Assembly: GCF_001434665.1 (NCBI RefSeq)
Contig: NZ_AZDG01000010.1
Span: 22,290-86,289 of the forward strand
Source of the DNA: Companilactobacillus tucceti DSM 20183
GTDB taxonomy: Bacteria > Bacillota > Bacilli > Lactobacillales > Lactobacillaceae
Length of the DNA: 64,000 bases
Direction: 5' to 3'
Part shown: positions 40,924 through 50,932 of the stretch, one piece after another
How the letters are laid out: every line of letters begins with the position of its first letter
Position numbering within the stretch: the stretch's first letter is position 1
Notes under the pieces: generated by a model
The model's input: the letters and a program-made list of their open reading frames with translations, nothing else
What the model was told of the DNA's origin: nothing
The model's database searches: none
Position numbers and translations under genes: made by a program

Positions 40924-41775
40924 CTACACCCTCTCTTTTTCAGCTTTAAGATACCTATCGTTACCATTAATATCCTTATAGAATTCTACCTGATATTCAG
41001 GCATATTATTAGCAAAAATTTTTTTTATTTCATTTTTTTGATGATATCCAAATTCCATATAGAGTGAACCATCGGAATTTAAATAATTACTGGCAACTTT
41101 AGTTATATCCTGATAGAATTCTAAACCATTATTTTCTCCATATAAAGCTAAATCAGGTTCATATTTAATAACACTCTGATCCATGACCCTTTTTTCATCA
41201 AAAGAAATATATGGAGGATTTGAAACAATTACATCAAATTTCTCATTTTCAATGTTTTCAAACAAATCACTTTGCTTAAAAAAGACATTATTGGTTTGAT
41301 AATTGTCAGCATTTAACCTAGCCACTTTCAATGCACCTTTTGAAATATCAGTTGCCAAAATATCGTCATCTGGAAATGTTAAGCCCAAATTAATTGCAAT
41401 AATTCCAGAACCTGTACCAATATCTAAAATACTTTTTTTCCCGTCAGAATGATCAGAGATTATTCTTTGAACCATCTCTTCAGTCTCTTGGCGTGGTATA
41501 AGGGTATTTTCATTTACAGTAAAAGTTTTATCCATAAAGTAGGCATAGCCTAAGATATATTGAACTGGTTCATCCATACCTAATCGAATAATACCGTCAC
41601 GAAATTTTCTCATAATGTCACTAGGAACAACTTCGTTTCTATGTAACTGCAATTGAGTGTAATTAAATCCAGATAATTCTTCCATTAAGTACTGTGCATC
41701 TTCAGGATATTTGTTTTGTTGTTCTAGCATTAAAAAAGCCCTTTTCAGGGCATTAGAATAGTTTGGTCTCTCCAC
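40924..41775 (-). CDS. prmC: Release factor glutamine methyltransferase PrmC
   Basis: A SAM methyltransferase that modifies the GGQ glutamine of release factors. The SAM motif [15 protein letters not shown] and the catalytic NPPY (VSNPPYISF) are present. The start is uncertain: GTG at 41775 (GGAG 10 nt upstream, giving 283 residues) best preserves the family N-terminal helix [12 protein letters not shown]. An ATG at 41808 lacks a ribosome site, and an ATG at 41730 would follow a terminator-like hairpin. It overlaps the end of prfA, its substrate gene. Confidence 0.9.
   Translation of the reverse strand: MERPNYSNALKRAFLMLEQQNKYPEDAQYLMEELSGFNYTQLQLHRNEVVPSDIMRKFRDGIIRLGMDEPVQYILGYAYFMDKTFTVNENTLIPRQETEEMVQRIISDHSDGKKSILDIGTGSGIIAINLGLTFPDDDILATDISKGALKVARLNADNYQTNNVFFKQSDLFENIENEKFDVIVSNPPYISFDEKRVMDQSVIKYEPDLALYGENNGLEFYQDITKVASNYLNSDGSLYMEFGYHQKNEIKKIFANNMPEYQVEFYKDINGNDRYLKAEKERV
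41732..41752 (-). terminator. Terminator-like hairpin directly after prfA, inside prmC
   Basis: On the minus strand GCCCT-GAAA-AGGGC followed by T6 begins 2 nt after the prfA stop. The stem is short but GC-rich. It falls within the 5' coding part of prmC for most possible starts. Confidence 0.5.
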
Positions 41776-42850
41776 TTTGAATTTGCTCCAGTTTTTGAGT
41801 TTGATCATAAACGATTAGGGCGTCAATAATTTCTTCTAATTCCCCGTTCATAATACGATCCAATTTATTCAATGACAAACCAATACGGTGATCTGTAACA
41901 CGATTTTGTGGATAATTGTATGTTCTAATTCGCTCAGAACGATCACCAGTACCAACCGCTGATTTACGCTTTTCATCGTATTCACTTTGATTTTCTGATT
42001 CATAATAATCATAAACACGTGATTTCAAAATTTGCATAGCTTTTTCACGATTTTGTTGTTGTGAACGTTGATCTTGCATAGCAACTACGATACCTGTTGG
42101 TAAATGGGTCATACGAACAGCAGATGATGTCTTATTAATATGCTGACCACCAGCACCTGAAGAACGATAAACATCTGTACGAATATCCTTTGGATCAAGT
42201 TCTAATTCAACTTCATCATATTCAGGCATAACAGCAACGGTTGCAGTAGAAGTATGAACACGGCCTTGTGACTCTGTTGAAGGGATTCTTTGAACACGGT
42301 GAGCACCATTTTCATATTTAAGTTTTGAATAAACTCGATTACCAGTGATCATAACAGCTACATCCTTGTAACCACCAACTTCGGTATCAGTTTCATCAAT
42401 AATTTCAAAACTCCAGCCTTGCTTTTCAGCATATTTGCTATACATAGTCAAAAGATCAGCCGCAAACAAACTGGCTTCATCACCACCAGCAGCACCACGA
42501 ATTTCCATAATAATATTTTTATCATCATTAGGATCTTTAGGAAGCATCAAGATTGTGATCTCATGCTCAACCTTTTCTAATTCTTCTTTTGATGAATTAA
42601 GTTCATCTTTAGCCATAGCTTGCATTTCTGCGTCATCAGTTTCACGCAAAATCTCATCACTATCACTAATGCTTTGCTTTAATTTCTTATAGTGATTAAA
42701 AGCATTAACAACATCACGAATATCAGCTTCTTCTTTAGAATACTTCATATAACGCTTTGTATCGTTAATAACTTCAGGGTCACTCATTAATTCTTGTAAT
42801 TCACTGTATCTCTCAACTAGGGTTTCTAGTTGTTCTAGTATTTTATCCAA
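41753..42850 (-). CDS. prfA: Peptide chain release factor 1
   Basis: RF1 (365 residues) recognises UAA and UAG and triggers peptide release. The catalytic loop is [15 protein letters not shown], and the codon-recognition tripeptide is probably within [16 protein letters not shown] sequence of domain 2. The start is TTG with AAGGA 8 nt upstream. It follows tdk by 20 bp in the conserved tdk-prfA-prmC-sua5 order. Confidence 0.97.
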   Translation of the reverse strand: MDKILEQLETLVERYSELQELMSDPEVINDTKRYMKYSKEEADIRDVVNAFNHYKKLKQSISDSDEILRETDDAEMQAMAKDELNSSKEELEKVEHEITILMLPKDPNDDKNIIMEIRGAAGGDEASLFAADLLTMYSKYAEKQGWSFEIIDETDTEVGGYKDVAVMITGNRVYSKLKYENGAHRVQRIPSTESQGRVHTSTATVAVMPEYDEVELELDPKDIRTDVYRSSGAGGQHINKTSSAVRMTHLPTGIVVAMQDQRSQQQNREKAMQILKSRVYDYYESENQSEYDEKRKSAVGTGDRSERIRTYNYPQNRVTDHRIGLSLNKLDRIMNGELEEIIDALIVYDQTQKLEQIQSGETKLF

Positions 42851-42870
42851 CTTAACGATCCTTTCTTAAG

Positions 42871-43443
42871 CTATTTTATTGGAGGATTATTATAATGACG
42901 GCGACAGACAGGGTAATACATTTCATTACCACCAATGGCAATTTGTTCACCTTCATAAACTGGTTTACCGTTAGCCATTCTCATATTCATTGTTGCCTTT
43001 TTCTTACAAAACCAACAAATTGTTTTCATTTCTTCCAATTTGTCCGCATATAATAGTAGATACTTAGATCCCTCAAATAATTCGTTTCTAAAATCATTCT
43101 TAAGACCAAATGCCATCACGGGAATATTCATCTCATCAACTACTCTGGTAGCTTCTAAAACTTGATCTTTTGTCATAAATTCACACTCGTCAATCAAGAT
43201 ACATGCTGCTTCAGGATTTTTTTCCTTAACTATTTCATAGAAATCTGACTCCGGTGTGAGTGCTATTGCATCAGCCGACAAACCGATCCTACTCTTAATT
43301 GTACCAACACCCGAACGTGTATCAAAGGCACTAGTCATTAAAATAACTGATTTGCCTTGTTCTTTATAGTTATGAGCCACCTTCAAAATCTCGATAGACT
43401 TACCACTATTCATTGCACCATACTTAAAAAATAATTGAGCCAC
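42871..43443 (-). CDS. tdk: Thymidine kinase
   Basis: A type II thymidine kinase (190 residues) that phosphorylates thymidine with ATP. Walker A is GAMNSGKS (9-16), the lasso-type Walker B is [10 protein letters not shown], and the zinc site is formed by CWFCKKKA and the C-terminal CRRH. The start is GTG after GGAGGCGGAAGA. It heads the transcript that runs through prfA and prmC. Confidence 0.96.
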   Translation of the reverse strand: MAQLFFKYGAMNSGKSIEILKVAHNYKEQGKSVILMTSAFDTRSGVGTIKSRIGLSADAIALTPESDFYEIVKEKNPEAACILIDECEFMTKDQVLEATRVVDEMNIPVMAFGLKNDFRNELFEGSKYLLLYADKLEEMKTICWFCKKKATMNMRMANGKPVYEGEQIAIGGNEMYYPVCRRHYNNPPIK

Positions 43444-43592
43444 TCTTCCGCCTCCAAATAGATTCCTTGAAGATTATAACCAAAAAAATGTCTATTGAAC
43501 ATATTAAACATTACCTAAATTGAATCAAATTACGATAAAATGGCGTTTAGTTATGATAATATTATTTTAATTAAGTTAATTGGGGTTTTATA

Positions 43593-44930
43593 ATGACATT
43601 TAAATCAAGCATTGCAACACTAACAGGAAAGACTTCTTATTTCATTTTGAGCAAATTTTTTAACGGCGGTTCATCCTACCCTGGAAAAATTGCTTATAAA
43701 ATTGATCCAGATATTTTGAAAAGCCTTGGAAAAAATTATGACTTAATCATAGTTACCGGAACAAACGGTAAAACATTAACTACATCTTTGATCACAAAGA
43801 TGTTAACACAAAAGTATGATGACGTTTTGACCAATCCAACTGGATCTAACATGATCCAAGGAATCGTAACTAGCTTTGTTACACATCATAAAAAATCTAA
43901 GAAACCATTAGCCGTTTTAGAGGTCGATGAAGCTAATGTCGAAATAATTTGTAGATACATCAAACCTAAATATTTTATTTTAACTAATATATTCCGTGAT
44001 CAAATGGATCGATACGGTGAAATATATACTACTTATCAAAAAATTCTAAATGGTATCAAACTTGCACCTGAAGCCACCATCATTGCTAATGGTGATGCCG
44101 CTATTTTCTCATCTAAAGATTTACCAAATAAAGTTATTTATTATGGTTTTAATGCGGATGGCCACGAAAATGAAGATTTCAAAGCACCGACAAATACAGA
44201 TGGTGTCTTATGTCCTAAATGTAATCACATCATGCACTACCATATGATAACTTATGCTAATCTCGGAAGCTATTTTTGCCCCAATTGTGGATTCAAACGT
44301 AACGAATTAAAATATCAAGTAACCTCAGTCGATGAATTACTACCTAACATTAGTAAATTCTCAATTGACGGAAACAAGTTTGAAATGAATATTGGTGGTA
44401 AATATAACGTCTACAATGCTTTAGCAGCTTATTCAATTGCCAAAGAAATGGGTATTAGTATCGATCAAATCAAAAAAGCTTTTTCTTATGATGAAAAAGT
44501 CTTTGGCCGCCAGGAAACAATTACGGTAAACGACAAAGATGTAAATATTATTTTAGTTAAAAATCCTGTAGGTTTAAATCAAGTCATCGAAACTATTTTA
44601 AGTGACCATGATGATTACTCACTTGCTTTCTTATTAAACGCTAACTATGCGGATGGTATAGATACTAGTTGGATCTGGGACGGTAATTTTGAGGATTTCG
44701 ATTATCAAAAATTACCTCTAGTAATTACTGGTGGTAAACGTGTAAAAGATGTTACTTATCGCTTTAAGATAGCCGGACTTGATATGAGCAAAAATAAAGA
44801 AACTGTTGAAATTGAAGATTTTGTTAAAGAAATACCTAATATTCCAACTAAAAAGATTTATGTTCTAGCAACATATACGGCTATGTTGTCACTTAGAAAA
44901 ACTTTGAGTGAAAAAGGTTATATTAAATAA
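43593..44930 (+). CDS. murT: Lipid II isoglutaminyl synthase subunit MurT
   Basis: A Mur ligase-family protein (445 residues) that, with the glutaminase GatD, amidates D-glutamate of lipid II. The P-loop GTNGKT is at 56-61; the central domain contains a four-cysteine ribbon insertion (Cys207, 210, 229, 232) typical of MurT; the C-terminal DUF1727 domain includes KNPVGLNQVIE. The normally adjacent gatD is absent: the next gene is a convergent serine hydrolase. Tdk is divergent upstream. Confidence 0.9.
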   Translation: MTFKSSIATLTGKTSYFILSKFFNGGSSYPGKIAYKIDPDILKSLGKNYDLIIVTGTNGKTLTTSLITKMLTQKYDDVLTNPTGSNMIQGIVTSFVTHHKKSKKPLAVLEVDEANVEIICRYIKPKYFILTNIFRDQMDRYGEIYTTYQKILNGIKLAPEATIIANGDAAIFSSKDLPNKVIYYGFNADGHENEDFKAPTNTDGVLCPKCNHIMHYHMITYANLGSYFCPNCGFKRNELKYQVTSVDELLPNISKFSIDGNKFEMNIGGKYNVYNALAAYSIAKEMGISIDQIKKAFSYDEKVFGRQETITVNDKDVNIILVKNPVGLNQVIETILSDHDDYSLAFLLNANYADGIDTSWIWDGNFEDFDYQKLPLVITGGKRVKDVTYRFKIAGLDMSKNKETVEIEDFVKEIPNIPTKKIYVLATYTAMLSLRKTLSEKGYIK

Positions 44931-44949
44931 GAAGAAGCGTCTAGGACAA

Positions 44950-45100
44950 AACTATTATTATCTTTAAATATGTAGCATAAACGTGAGACAAACCATAGCT
45001 TTTTCCGCTTAAAACAAATGGCGCCAGCAATCCAAATTCGGATTACTGGCGCCATTTGTCTTAATGCTCGAAAGCTGAACATGTTTTATCCCACTCTCTT
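44950..45100. repeat. Dispersed covarying hairpin repeat, family II, copy 2
   Basis: Same conserved parts as the copy at 8830-8964: GCATAAACGTG, TAGCTTTTT-CGCTTAAA-CAAAT and CTTAATGCTCGAAAGCTGA. The inner stem (45015-45033 with 45040-45058) pairs at 18 of 19 positions but its core is GGCGCCAG rather than AAGCCCGT. The outer arms (GTGAGACAAACCAT and ATGTTTTATCCCAC) pair at 11 of 14. It lies between the converging murT and serine hydrolase genes. Confidence 0.85.
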
Positions 45101-45102
45101 CT

Positions 45103-46083
45103 TTATTTACTTTCATTTATAAAACTATTTAGAATTGTCTCTCTACGCTCTAAAAATATTTGGTTATATTCAACTGGATGAACTCTGTTGGTTAAGACCA
45201 CCATTGCATTTTGATGATTATAATCTAATACAATAAAGTGTCCTGTATAGCCAGTGTGAAATAATATATTCCCTGGTTTAATATCCCAGCCCAGTGAACG
45301 TCCGGGATTTAAATCAGTAAAATTCTTGTATAAAAATTTATATTTACTCTGCAGCATTCCCTTAGCAAATTGCATGACATCTACCAAATTATCAAACATC
45401 CCTGCCGATCCGCAATGCTCTCCTAATTGACGAGCTTTAGGATCATTAGGAATACCCACTAACATTTTTCCATCGACCTTATAAGTAGGGGTACAAAGAT
45501 CTATTTGAGGTTTAAAAGTAGCATCTTCTAAATTCCAAGTTTTATGAACAAAATCTTGAATAACTTCTTGAACTGCTTTATGACAAATTTTTTCGATTAT
45601 CAAACCTAAGAAAATCATGCCCGTATCAGTATAAACTACTTTTTTATTGAAATTATCAGTCACAGGTAGATTTAGTAACGCGTCAATTAACTGCTGACTA
45701 TTCAAACTATCACGATCAGGTATATATCCAGCTATACCTGATGTGTGTGTCAGTAAATGAAATATTTCAACACGGTCATCTTTAAAGTCTGGTAAATATT
45801 TAACTATTGGATCATGTAGTCCAACCTTTTTTTCATCTATCAATTTCAAAATTACGGGAACTGTACCCATAACTTTAGTTAAAGATGCCAAGTCATACAG
45901 TTCATTTCCCTTAAGCGGAGTAATATTTGGAATCCAAGACTTACTACCAAAAAAATTAGCTTCATCATAACTAGTTTTAATTTGTTTACCATGGTTACTG
46001 ATGAATCCATAACTTACTCCTGGAACGACTTGTTTATTAACTAAATTAAGAATCTGTGCCTCTGTTTGCTCAAACTTTTTCAT
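45103..46083 (-). CDS. Serine hydrolase of the beta-lactamase/PBP4-like fold
   Basis: A 326-residue protein with the active-site SxxK as SLTK (Ser67, Lys70), a YxN-like YTD in VVYTDTGMIFLG, and an HTG box in FHTGYTGHF. There is no signal peptide or membrane anchor, so it appears cytoplasmic, more like esterase or class C-like hydrolases (EstB) than a secreted PBP. Substrate unknown. GGAG lies 8 nt before the ATG. Confidence 0.87.
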   Translation of the reverse strand: MKKFEQTEAQILNLVNKQVVPGVSYGFISNHGKQIKTSYDEANFFGSKSWIPNITPLKGNELYDLASLTKVMGTVPVILKLIDEKKVGLHDPIVKYLPDFKDDRVEIFHLLTHTSGIAGYIPDRDSLNSQQLIDALLNLPVTDNFNKKVVYTDTGMIFLGLIIEKICHKAVQEVIQDFVHKTWNLEDATFKPQIDLCTPTYKVDGKMLVGIPNDPKARQLGEHCGSAGMFDNLVDVMQFAKGMLQSKYKFLYKNFTDLNPGRSLGWDIKPGNILFHTGYTGHFIVLDYNHQNAMVVLTNRVHPVEYNQIFLERRETILNSFINESK

Positions 46084-46169
46084 ATGATTATCTCCAAGCT
46101 TGTTAATACTATAATTGTATCGTAAAAATAATTTTCAGGATAATTTAATAACCCAATAGCCATATAAAT

Positions 46170-46346
46170 AAGGAGCTGTGACGTATGTCACAGCCCCCTT
46201 TTACATTTCCGAACTTTTTTATAGCCTAAACGTGTAACAAAGGGCTGCAACCTCCACATAGTTACGAACCACAAATGATTGATAGTCCCAATCATTCGTG
46301 ATTCTAGACTATGTTCCGGTGGCAGACCGCCTTTTGTCACACTCCC
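46170..46346 (-). repeat. Dispersed structured repeat, family I, copy 2
   Basis: Inverted second copy of the element at 8645-8817, about 90% identical, starting 8 nt after the stop of the BspA-like surface gene and running in its sense direction. The long hairpin is retained, and the short hairpin here is GCTGTGAC-ATAC-GTCACAGC followed by a T-rich stretch, so its pairing is stronger than in copy 1. Confidence 0.85.
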
Positions 46347-46353
46347 TTATTAA

Positions 46354-48894
46354 TTAGATGTTATACACATTCTCATTTAATACAACATCACTGGCTTTTA
46401 CCCATTCATTTGTTGAAACTCGATACATCTTGACTCCGTTGATCATTGCAATTTTATCGATCTTCCAAGCTGTATTAACAGGTAATTGCTTACTTAATTC
46501 AGCACCTGTTTCGTTATACATTGTTACATTACTGTTTGCTTGAACTACATCTTTAACTGCAATATAAGGAATGACATCGCTAGCTTTAACAAATTCATTT
46601 GTTGAAACTCTATAATATTTAACATTGTTTATTTCAACGTAACGATCAAATAACCAATCTGTTCCAGCAGACAATGAACGACTTACTTTATCTCCGTGTG
46701 CATCGACCAATGATTTGTCACTATCAAGATAAGTTTTTACACTACCCTTATCAGCAACATATACATAAACATCATCAGCTCTGACCCATTCATCTGTTGA
46801 AACACGGTAGAACATCGTGCCATTATTTATCAATACTTCATCACTTTGCCAGTCAGTATTTGTATCTAGGTGACGTCCTTTTATAAGCTTTCCATTAACG
46901 TCATACAAAGAAACAGCTGGTTTATCAGCATATGTAGCAACTTTTTGATCTCTATCGATCATTTGAGAATCATTTGTTTCAGGACTATTGGATCCTGAAT
47001 TATTTGTATCACTGCTGTTATCTGTCGAGCCTGAATTATCAGTGTTGTCAGAATCATCAGAATCAGAACCATCAGTTGTTTTATCTGAAGTATACGTAAC
47101 CACTTCATCAGTTGTAATTGTGCCATCTGCATTAACAACAGCATTTACTGTATCTTTATCAGAGGAATATCCATTAATTTGTGGAACTTTAACTTCAATA
47201 TTGTCTCCGATATTTCCAGTTTGATCAGCAACCATCTGTGGTCCTAAATTAGAATTAATTGTTACTGGTGCAGTGACGCTCTTATTAATAGATTCACGGA
47301 CCCATGTATCGTCAGGTCCACCTTTTTGTGCATATAAATCTGTTAATTCTTTTGAAGTAAGTTTGGAAGTAGCGTCAGGTTTATCAACAGAACCACTACC
47401 GACATTAACCCATTTACCTGTCAAAGTATCTGTAGCAACTATATCTGGTAACTCAGGGTCATTGGCGAAAACATCATTACCACTTAATTTCAATTGTTTA
47501 AAGTTAGTTTTAGAAAACATATAGTTTGTATTAACATTTGAACTACCTAATTTCCAAGTTGAAAGATCTAACTTGTCAATACTTGAATTACCAATAAACA
47601 TACTTGATAAATCAGTAACTTTAGTTAAGTTCCAATTATCTAATAATGCCGATTTTAGACTGTAATTGCTCAAAAACATCCCAGACATATTTGTAACATT
47701 TGAAACATCCCAATTGGACAAGTCTATAGATGTTAATTTATTTAAACCACTAAACATACCTGACATATTTTTAACATTAGAAACATTCCATTTGGATAAA
47801 TCAATTGTCTTTAAGCCACCCCAACCAGAAAACATATCACTTTTAAACATTTGACCCATATCTTTTACATTACTTGTGTCCCAGTTAGATATATCTAATG
47901 ATGTAAGTACTGGTAAGGCGGAAAATGTACTATTCATAGAAATAACTTTTGATGTATTCCAATCAGCTATATTAATACTACTCAAGCTATCATCACCACT
48001 GAATAGTCCATCCATATATTGAACACTTGATGTATCCCATGTTGATAGATCGATACTTTGAAGCTTTTTCATAGATCTAAACATGTAATCAAGATGCTCA
48101 ATTTTAGATGTATTAAAATTATTAGTATTGTTGATCTCTGTTACATTGCGTAAACCATCAAATAGGCTACTAGAGTTTGTATTTCCATTAACCACTCCAT
48201 CAAATGAAATTGATGTAATCTGGCTTGAATAATTTGACCAAGGACTTGAATAATTAGTATTGTTAAAATCACCGGCATCAATATGCAAAACACCGTCGGA
48301 ACTTATATACCAACTTGAAGTACCAAAAGTACCTTCAGCCATATTGGGTTCTGCAACGTCAGAACTTGCGGCAACTGGAGCCTGTGTGGCTTCTAAATCA
48401 TTAGATGCTGTTGGAGCGTTTGTTGGAGTGTTTAATGTCGACTCTTCAGTTGAATTATTTAAATCTTGTTGATTATCGCCTTGTTGATCTTCAGTATTAG
48501 AATCTTGTTGATTATTATTATCTGAATCTTGATTTTGTGATACATCCGCATTATTTTGCGATGTAGCATTACTTGTATCTGTTGTTGAACCATCTTTTTC
48601 ATTGTCAGAGACATTAGAATTGTTAGCCACAGTACTATTACTAGAATTAGACTTATCTCCAGTAGTGTTGGTTTGATCTGTAGTTTCTGACTTATTACTT
48701 GTATTTGTAGAGTTCGTTGTTAAAGTTGAAGTTGCATTAGCATCTACTGTCTCAGCATTAACAGTAGTGGAACCACCAATGAATAGTACACCAGCAAAAA
48801 ATAAGCTGCTAATAACAATCCATTGTTTTCCAGATTTTCTTAATCTCTTTTTTACAATGCTGTTTGGATTACTTTTTAGCTGGTTAAACCTCAT
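46354..48894 (-). CDS. BspA-type leucine-rich surface protein with MucBP-like and SLAP-like repeats
   Basis: A secreted 846-residue protein. Residues 16-25 (KRLRKSGKQW) form a KxYKxGKxW-like signal with a hydrophobic segment to about 45 and likely cleavage after NAE. A Ser/Thr/Asn/Gln-rich linker covers 50-185. BspA/DUF285 repeats of about 25 residues (LTSLDISNWDTSNVKDM) cover 245-470. A MucBP-like module lies at 540-605. Three C-terminal SLAP/DUF5776-like repeats occupy 650-712, 716-777 and 785-838. There is no LPXTG motif; non-covalent wall binding by the repeats is inferred. Confidence 0.85.
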   Translation of the reverse strand: MRFNQLKSNPNSIVKKRLRKSGKQWIVISSLFFAGVLFIGGSTTVNAETVDANATSTLTTNSTNTSNKSETTDQTNTTGDKSNSSNSTVANNSNVSDNEKDGSTTDTSNATSQNNADVSQNQDSDNNNQQDSNTEDQQGDNQQDLNNSTEESTLNTPTNAPTASNDLEATQAPVAASSDVAEPNMAEGTFGTSSWYISSDGVLHIDAGDFNNTNYSSPWSNYSSQITSISFDGVVNGNTNSSSLFDGLRNVTEINNTNNFNTSKIEHLDYMFRSMKKLQSIDLSTWDTSSVQYMDGLFSGDDSLSSINIADWNTSKVISMNSTFSALPVLTSLDISNWDTSNVKDMGQMFKSDMFSGWGGLKTIDLSKWNVSNVKNMSGMFSGLNKLTSIDLSNWDVSNVTNMSGMFLSNYSLKSALLDNWNLTKVTDLSSMFIGNSSIDKLDLSTWKLGSSNVNTNYMFSKTNFKQLKLSGNDVFANDPELPDIVATDTLTGKWVNVGSGSVDKPDATSKLTSKELTDLYAQKGGPDDTWVRESINKSVTAPVTINSNLGPQMVADQTGNIGDNIEVKVPQINGYSSDKDTVNAVVNADGTITTDEVVTYTSDKTTDGSDSDDSDNTDNSGSTDNSSDTNNSGSNSPETNDSQMIDRDQKVATYADKPAVSLYDVNGKLIKGRHLDTNTDWQSDEVLINNGTMFYRVSTDEWVRADDVYVYVADKGSVKTYLDSDKSLVDAHGDKVSRSLSAGTDWLFDRYVEINNVKYYRVSTNEFVKASDVIPYIAVKDVVQANSNVTMYNETGAELSKQLPVNTAWKIDKIAMINGVKMYRVSTNEWVKASDVVLNENVYNI

Positions 48895-49018
48895 AATTTA
48901 TAACCTCGATTCTCTTTATCTTCTATAAATATTATAGAACCTATAACATTATTAAAAATTTCATATTTTGTATATAAATTTTTCTAAATTCGAAATTCAA
49001 CATTTTTCGATTATAAGA

Positions 49019-49053
49019 CAAAAAAAATCTATCTGAATTAACAGATAGATTTT
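49019..49053 (-). terminator. Intrinsic terminator after the ABC exporter operon
   Basis: AAAATCTATCTG and CAGATAGATTTT pair around a 6-nt loop, with T-rich sequence on the minus-strand 3' side. Confidence 0.88.
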
Positions 49054-49057
49054 TATA

Positions 49058-50932
49058 TTACATTGCCACATTACCAGCAAATTGTGAGTTATAAAGATCG
49101 GCATAAAATCCATTTTTAGCCATTAACTCATCATGATTACCAGTTTCAATTATTGAGCCTTCATTCATAACAATAATTTTATCAGCATTTTGAATTGTTG
49201 ATAATCTATGTGCAACAACAAAGCTAGTTCTATTCTTCAATAGTCGCTCCATTGCGTGCTGAATATGAATTTCAGTTCTTGTATCAACTGAAGATGTAGC
49301 TTCATCAAGAATTAATATTTCCGGATCTGCTACAAAAGCACGAGCAATTGTGATCAATTGACGTTGACCTTGAGAGATATTTGATGCCTCTTCATTTAGC
49401 ACCGTATCATATCCGTTAGGCAATTGACGTACAAAATTATCAACGTGAGCAGCTTTTGCAGCTGTAATTATTTCCTCTTCAGTTGCATCTTCACGACTGT
49501 ACTTCAAATTGTCGTAGATAGTACCAGTAAATAGCCAAGTATCCTGAAGTACCATTGCATAGTGACTTCTGACCTCTTCACGAGTCATATTACGTATATC
49601 TTTACCATCAAGCTTGATAGATCCGCCCTTAACTTCATAAAAGCGCTCAAGTAAGTTGATAATCGTTGTTTTACCAGCACCGGTTGGTCCAACGATAGCA
49701 ACCATTTCTCCTGGTTTAACTTGTAAATTATAGTCTTCCAAAAGAATTGGCTTATCATCATATCCAAATTTAACATGGTCTAAAGTAACTTTATCATCAG
49801 TTTGAACGTCAGGAACATCAACTTTCTCATTTTCCATTTCGGGTTCGTCAATAATTTCAAAGACACGTTCAGCTGAAGCTATCGTTGCCTGAATAGTATT
49901 TGTTAAGTTGGCAAGTTGAGCAATTGGCTGTGAAAACTGATTCATATATTGTAGAAAAGCCTGAATATCACCAATTGGTAACTTACCATTAGCAACTTGA
50001 ATACCACCATACATAGCAACAAAGACATAACCTAAGTTATTCAAAAAAGTCATCATAGGCATAACTAATCCTGAAATAAATTGAGCCTTCCAAGATGCTT
50101 TGTATAATTTTTCATTTTCTTTTTCAAAAACATCAATAGATTCTTGTTCGTGAGTAAAACTCTTTACAACAACATGTCCTGAATAACTCTCTTCTACTTG
50201 GTTATTCAAAAGACCTAATGATTTTTGCTGACGTTTAAAAAACTTTTGTGATTGCGGAGCAATTAATCCAACTACGATCAAACTAACTGGAATAGTTGCT
50301 AGAGCTATCAATGTAAGTTTCCAACTAATTGTAAACATCATCCATAAAACACCAATGAAAGTAACTGTACTTGTCACTAGCTGTGTAACACTTTGTTGCA
50401 GTGTTCCGGCAATATTATCCATATCGTTGATAGCACGCGACATGATATCACCATTTGAATGAGAATCGTAATAGCTGATCGGTAGGCGTTCCATTTTTGA
50501 CTTAAGATCTCGTCTTAATTTAAAAACAGTTCTTTGTGAGATACGTGTCATTACAAATTGTTGCAAGAAACTAAATAATGCAGAAGCAAGGTACATCAAC
50601 AATACTATTAAAATAATATGTTCAATTTTAGTAAAGTCGATAGGAAACTTACTAACTTGAATGCCAGCTTTTTGTTGAGCTACACCAGTCATAAAACCTT
50701 TATAGATCTCGGTAGTAGCCTCACCTAAAATTTTAGGAGTTCTAATTTGGAAAATGGCTGATACAATTGCCAAAACCATAACGGTTATAATACCAATCGT
50801 ATAAGTAGACATGTACTTAGCAAGTCTTCCTGTCGTTTTCCAAAAATTCTTTGGTTTAACTTTTATTGCTGGACCATGATTTCCTGGACCATGTCCTCCA
50901 GATGGGTGTGTTTGGGATTGTTCTTTAGCCAT
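49058..50932 (-). CDS. ABC exporter half-transporter, canonical catalytic subunit
   Basis: A fused six-helix transmembrane domain and ATPase domain (624 residues). Walker A is GPTGAGKTT, Walker B ILILDEATSSVDTRTE with the catalytic Glu, and the H-loop VVAHRLST has the switch His. The signature is altered to ISQGQRQ. The N-terminus has a His/Gly-rich cytoplasmic extension (HPSGGHGPGNHGPAIK). Together with its upstream partner it forms a heterodimer of the LmrCD/BmrCD type. The substrate (drug or lipid) cannot be told from sequence. Confidence 0.9.
   Translation of the reverse strand: MAKEQSQTHPSGGHGPGNHGPAIKVKPKNFWKTTGRLAKYMSTYTIGIITVMVLAIVSAIFQIRTPKILGEATTEIYKGFMTGVAQQKAGIQVSKFPIDFTKIEHIILIVLLMYLASALFSFLQQFVMTRISQRTVFKLRRDLKSKMERLPISYYDSHSNGDIMSRAINDMDNIAGTLQQSVTQLVTSTVTFIGVLWMMFTISWKLTLIALATIPVSLIVVGLIAPQSQKFFKRQQKSLGLLNNQVEESYSGHVVVKSFTHEQESIDVFEKENEKLYKASWKAQFISGLVMPMMTFLNNLGYVFVAMYGGIQVANGKLPIGDIQAFLQYMNQFSQPIAQLANLTNTIQATIASAERVFEIIDEPEMENEKVDVPDVQTDDKVTLDHVKFGYDDKPILLEDYNLQVKPGEMVAIVGPTGAGKTTIINLLERFYEVKGGSIKLDGKDIRNMTREEVRSHYAMVLQDTWLFTGTIYDNLKYSREDATEEEIITAAKAAHVDNFVRQLPNGYDTVLNEEASNISQGQRQLITIARAFVADPEILILDEATSSVDTRTEIHIQHAMERLLKNRTSFVVAHRLSTIQNADKIIVMNEGSIIETGNHDELMAKNGFYADLYNSQFAGNVAM

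Noticed and set aside
45103..46083. True beta-lactamase resistance gene
   Set aside because: SxxK and HTG boxes are present, but there is no signal peptide, and the overall pattern fits cytoplasmic esterase-like relatives better.
46988..47524. Open frames opposite the linker and mid-part of the surface-protein gene
   Set aside because: They are antisense shadows of low-complexity Ser/Thr/Asp codons, with repetitive Ser/Glu/Val composition and no ribosome sites.
47600..48150. Tandem DNA repeat (minisatellite) in the surface gene
   Set aside because: The periodicity of about 75 bp comes from the BspA protein repeats; the nucleotide copies have diverged.
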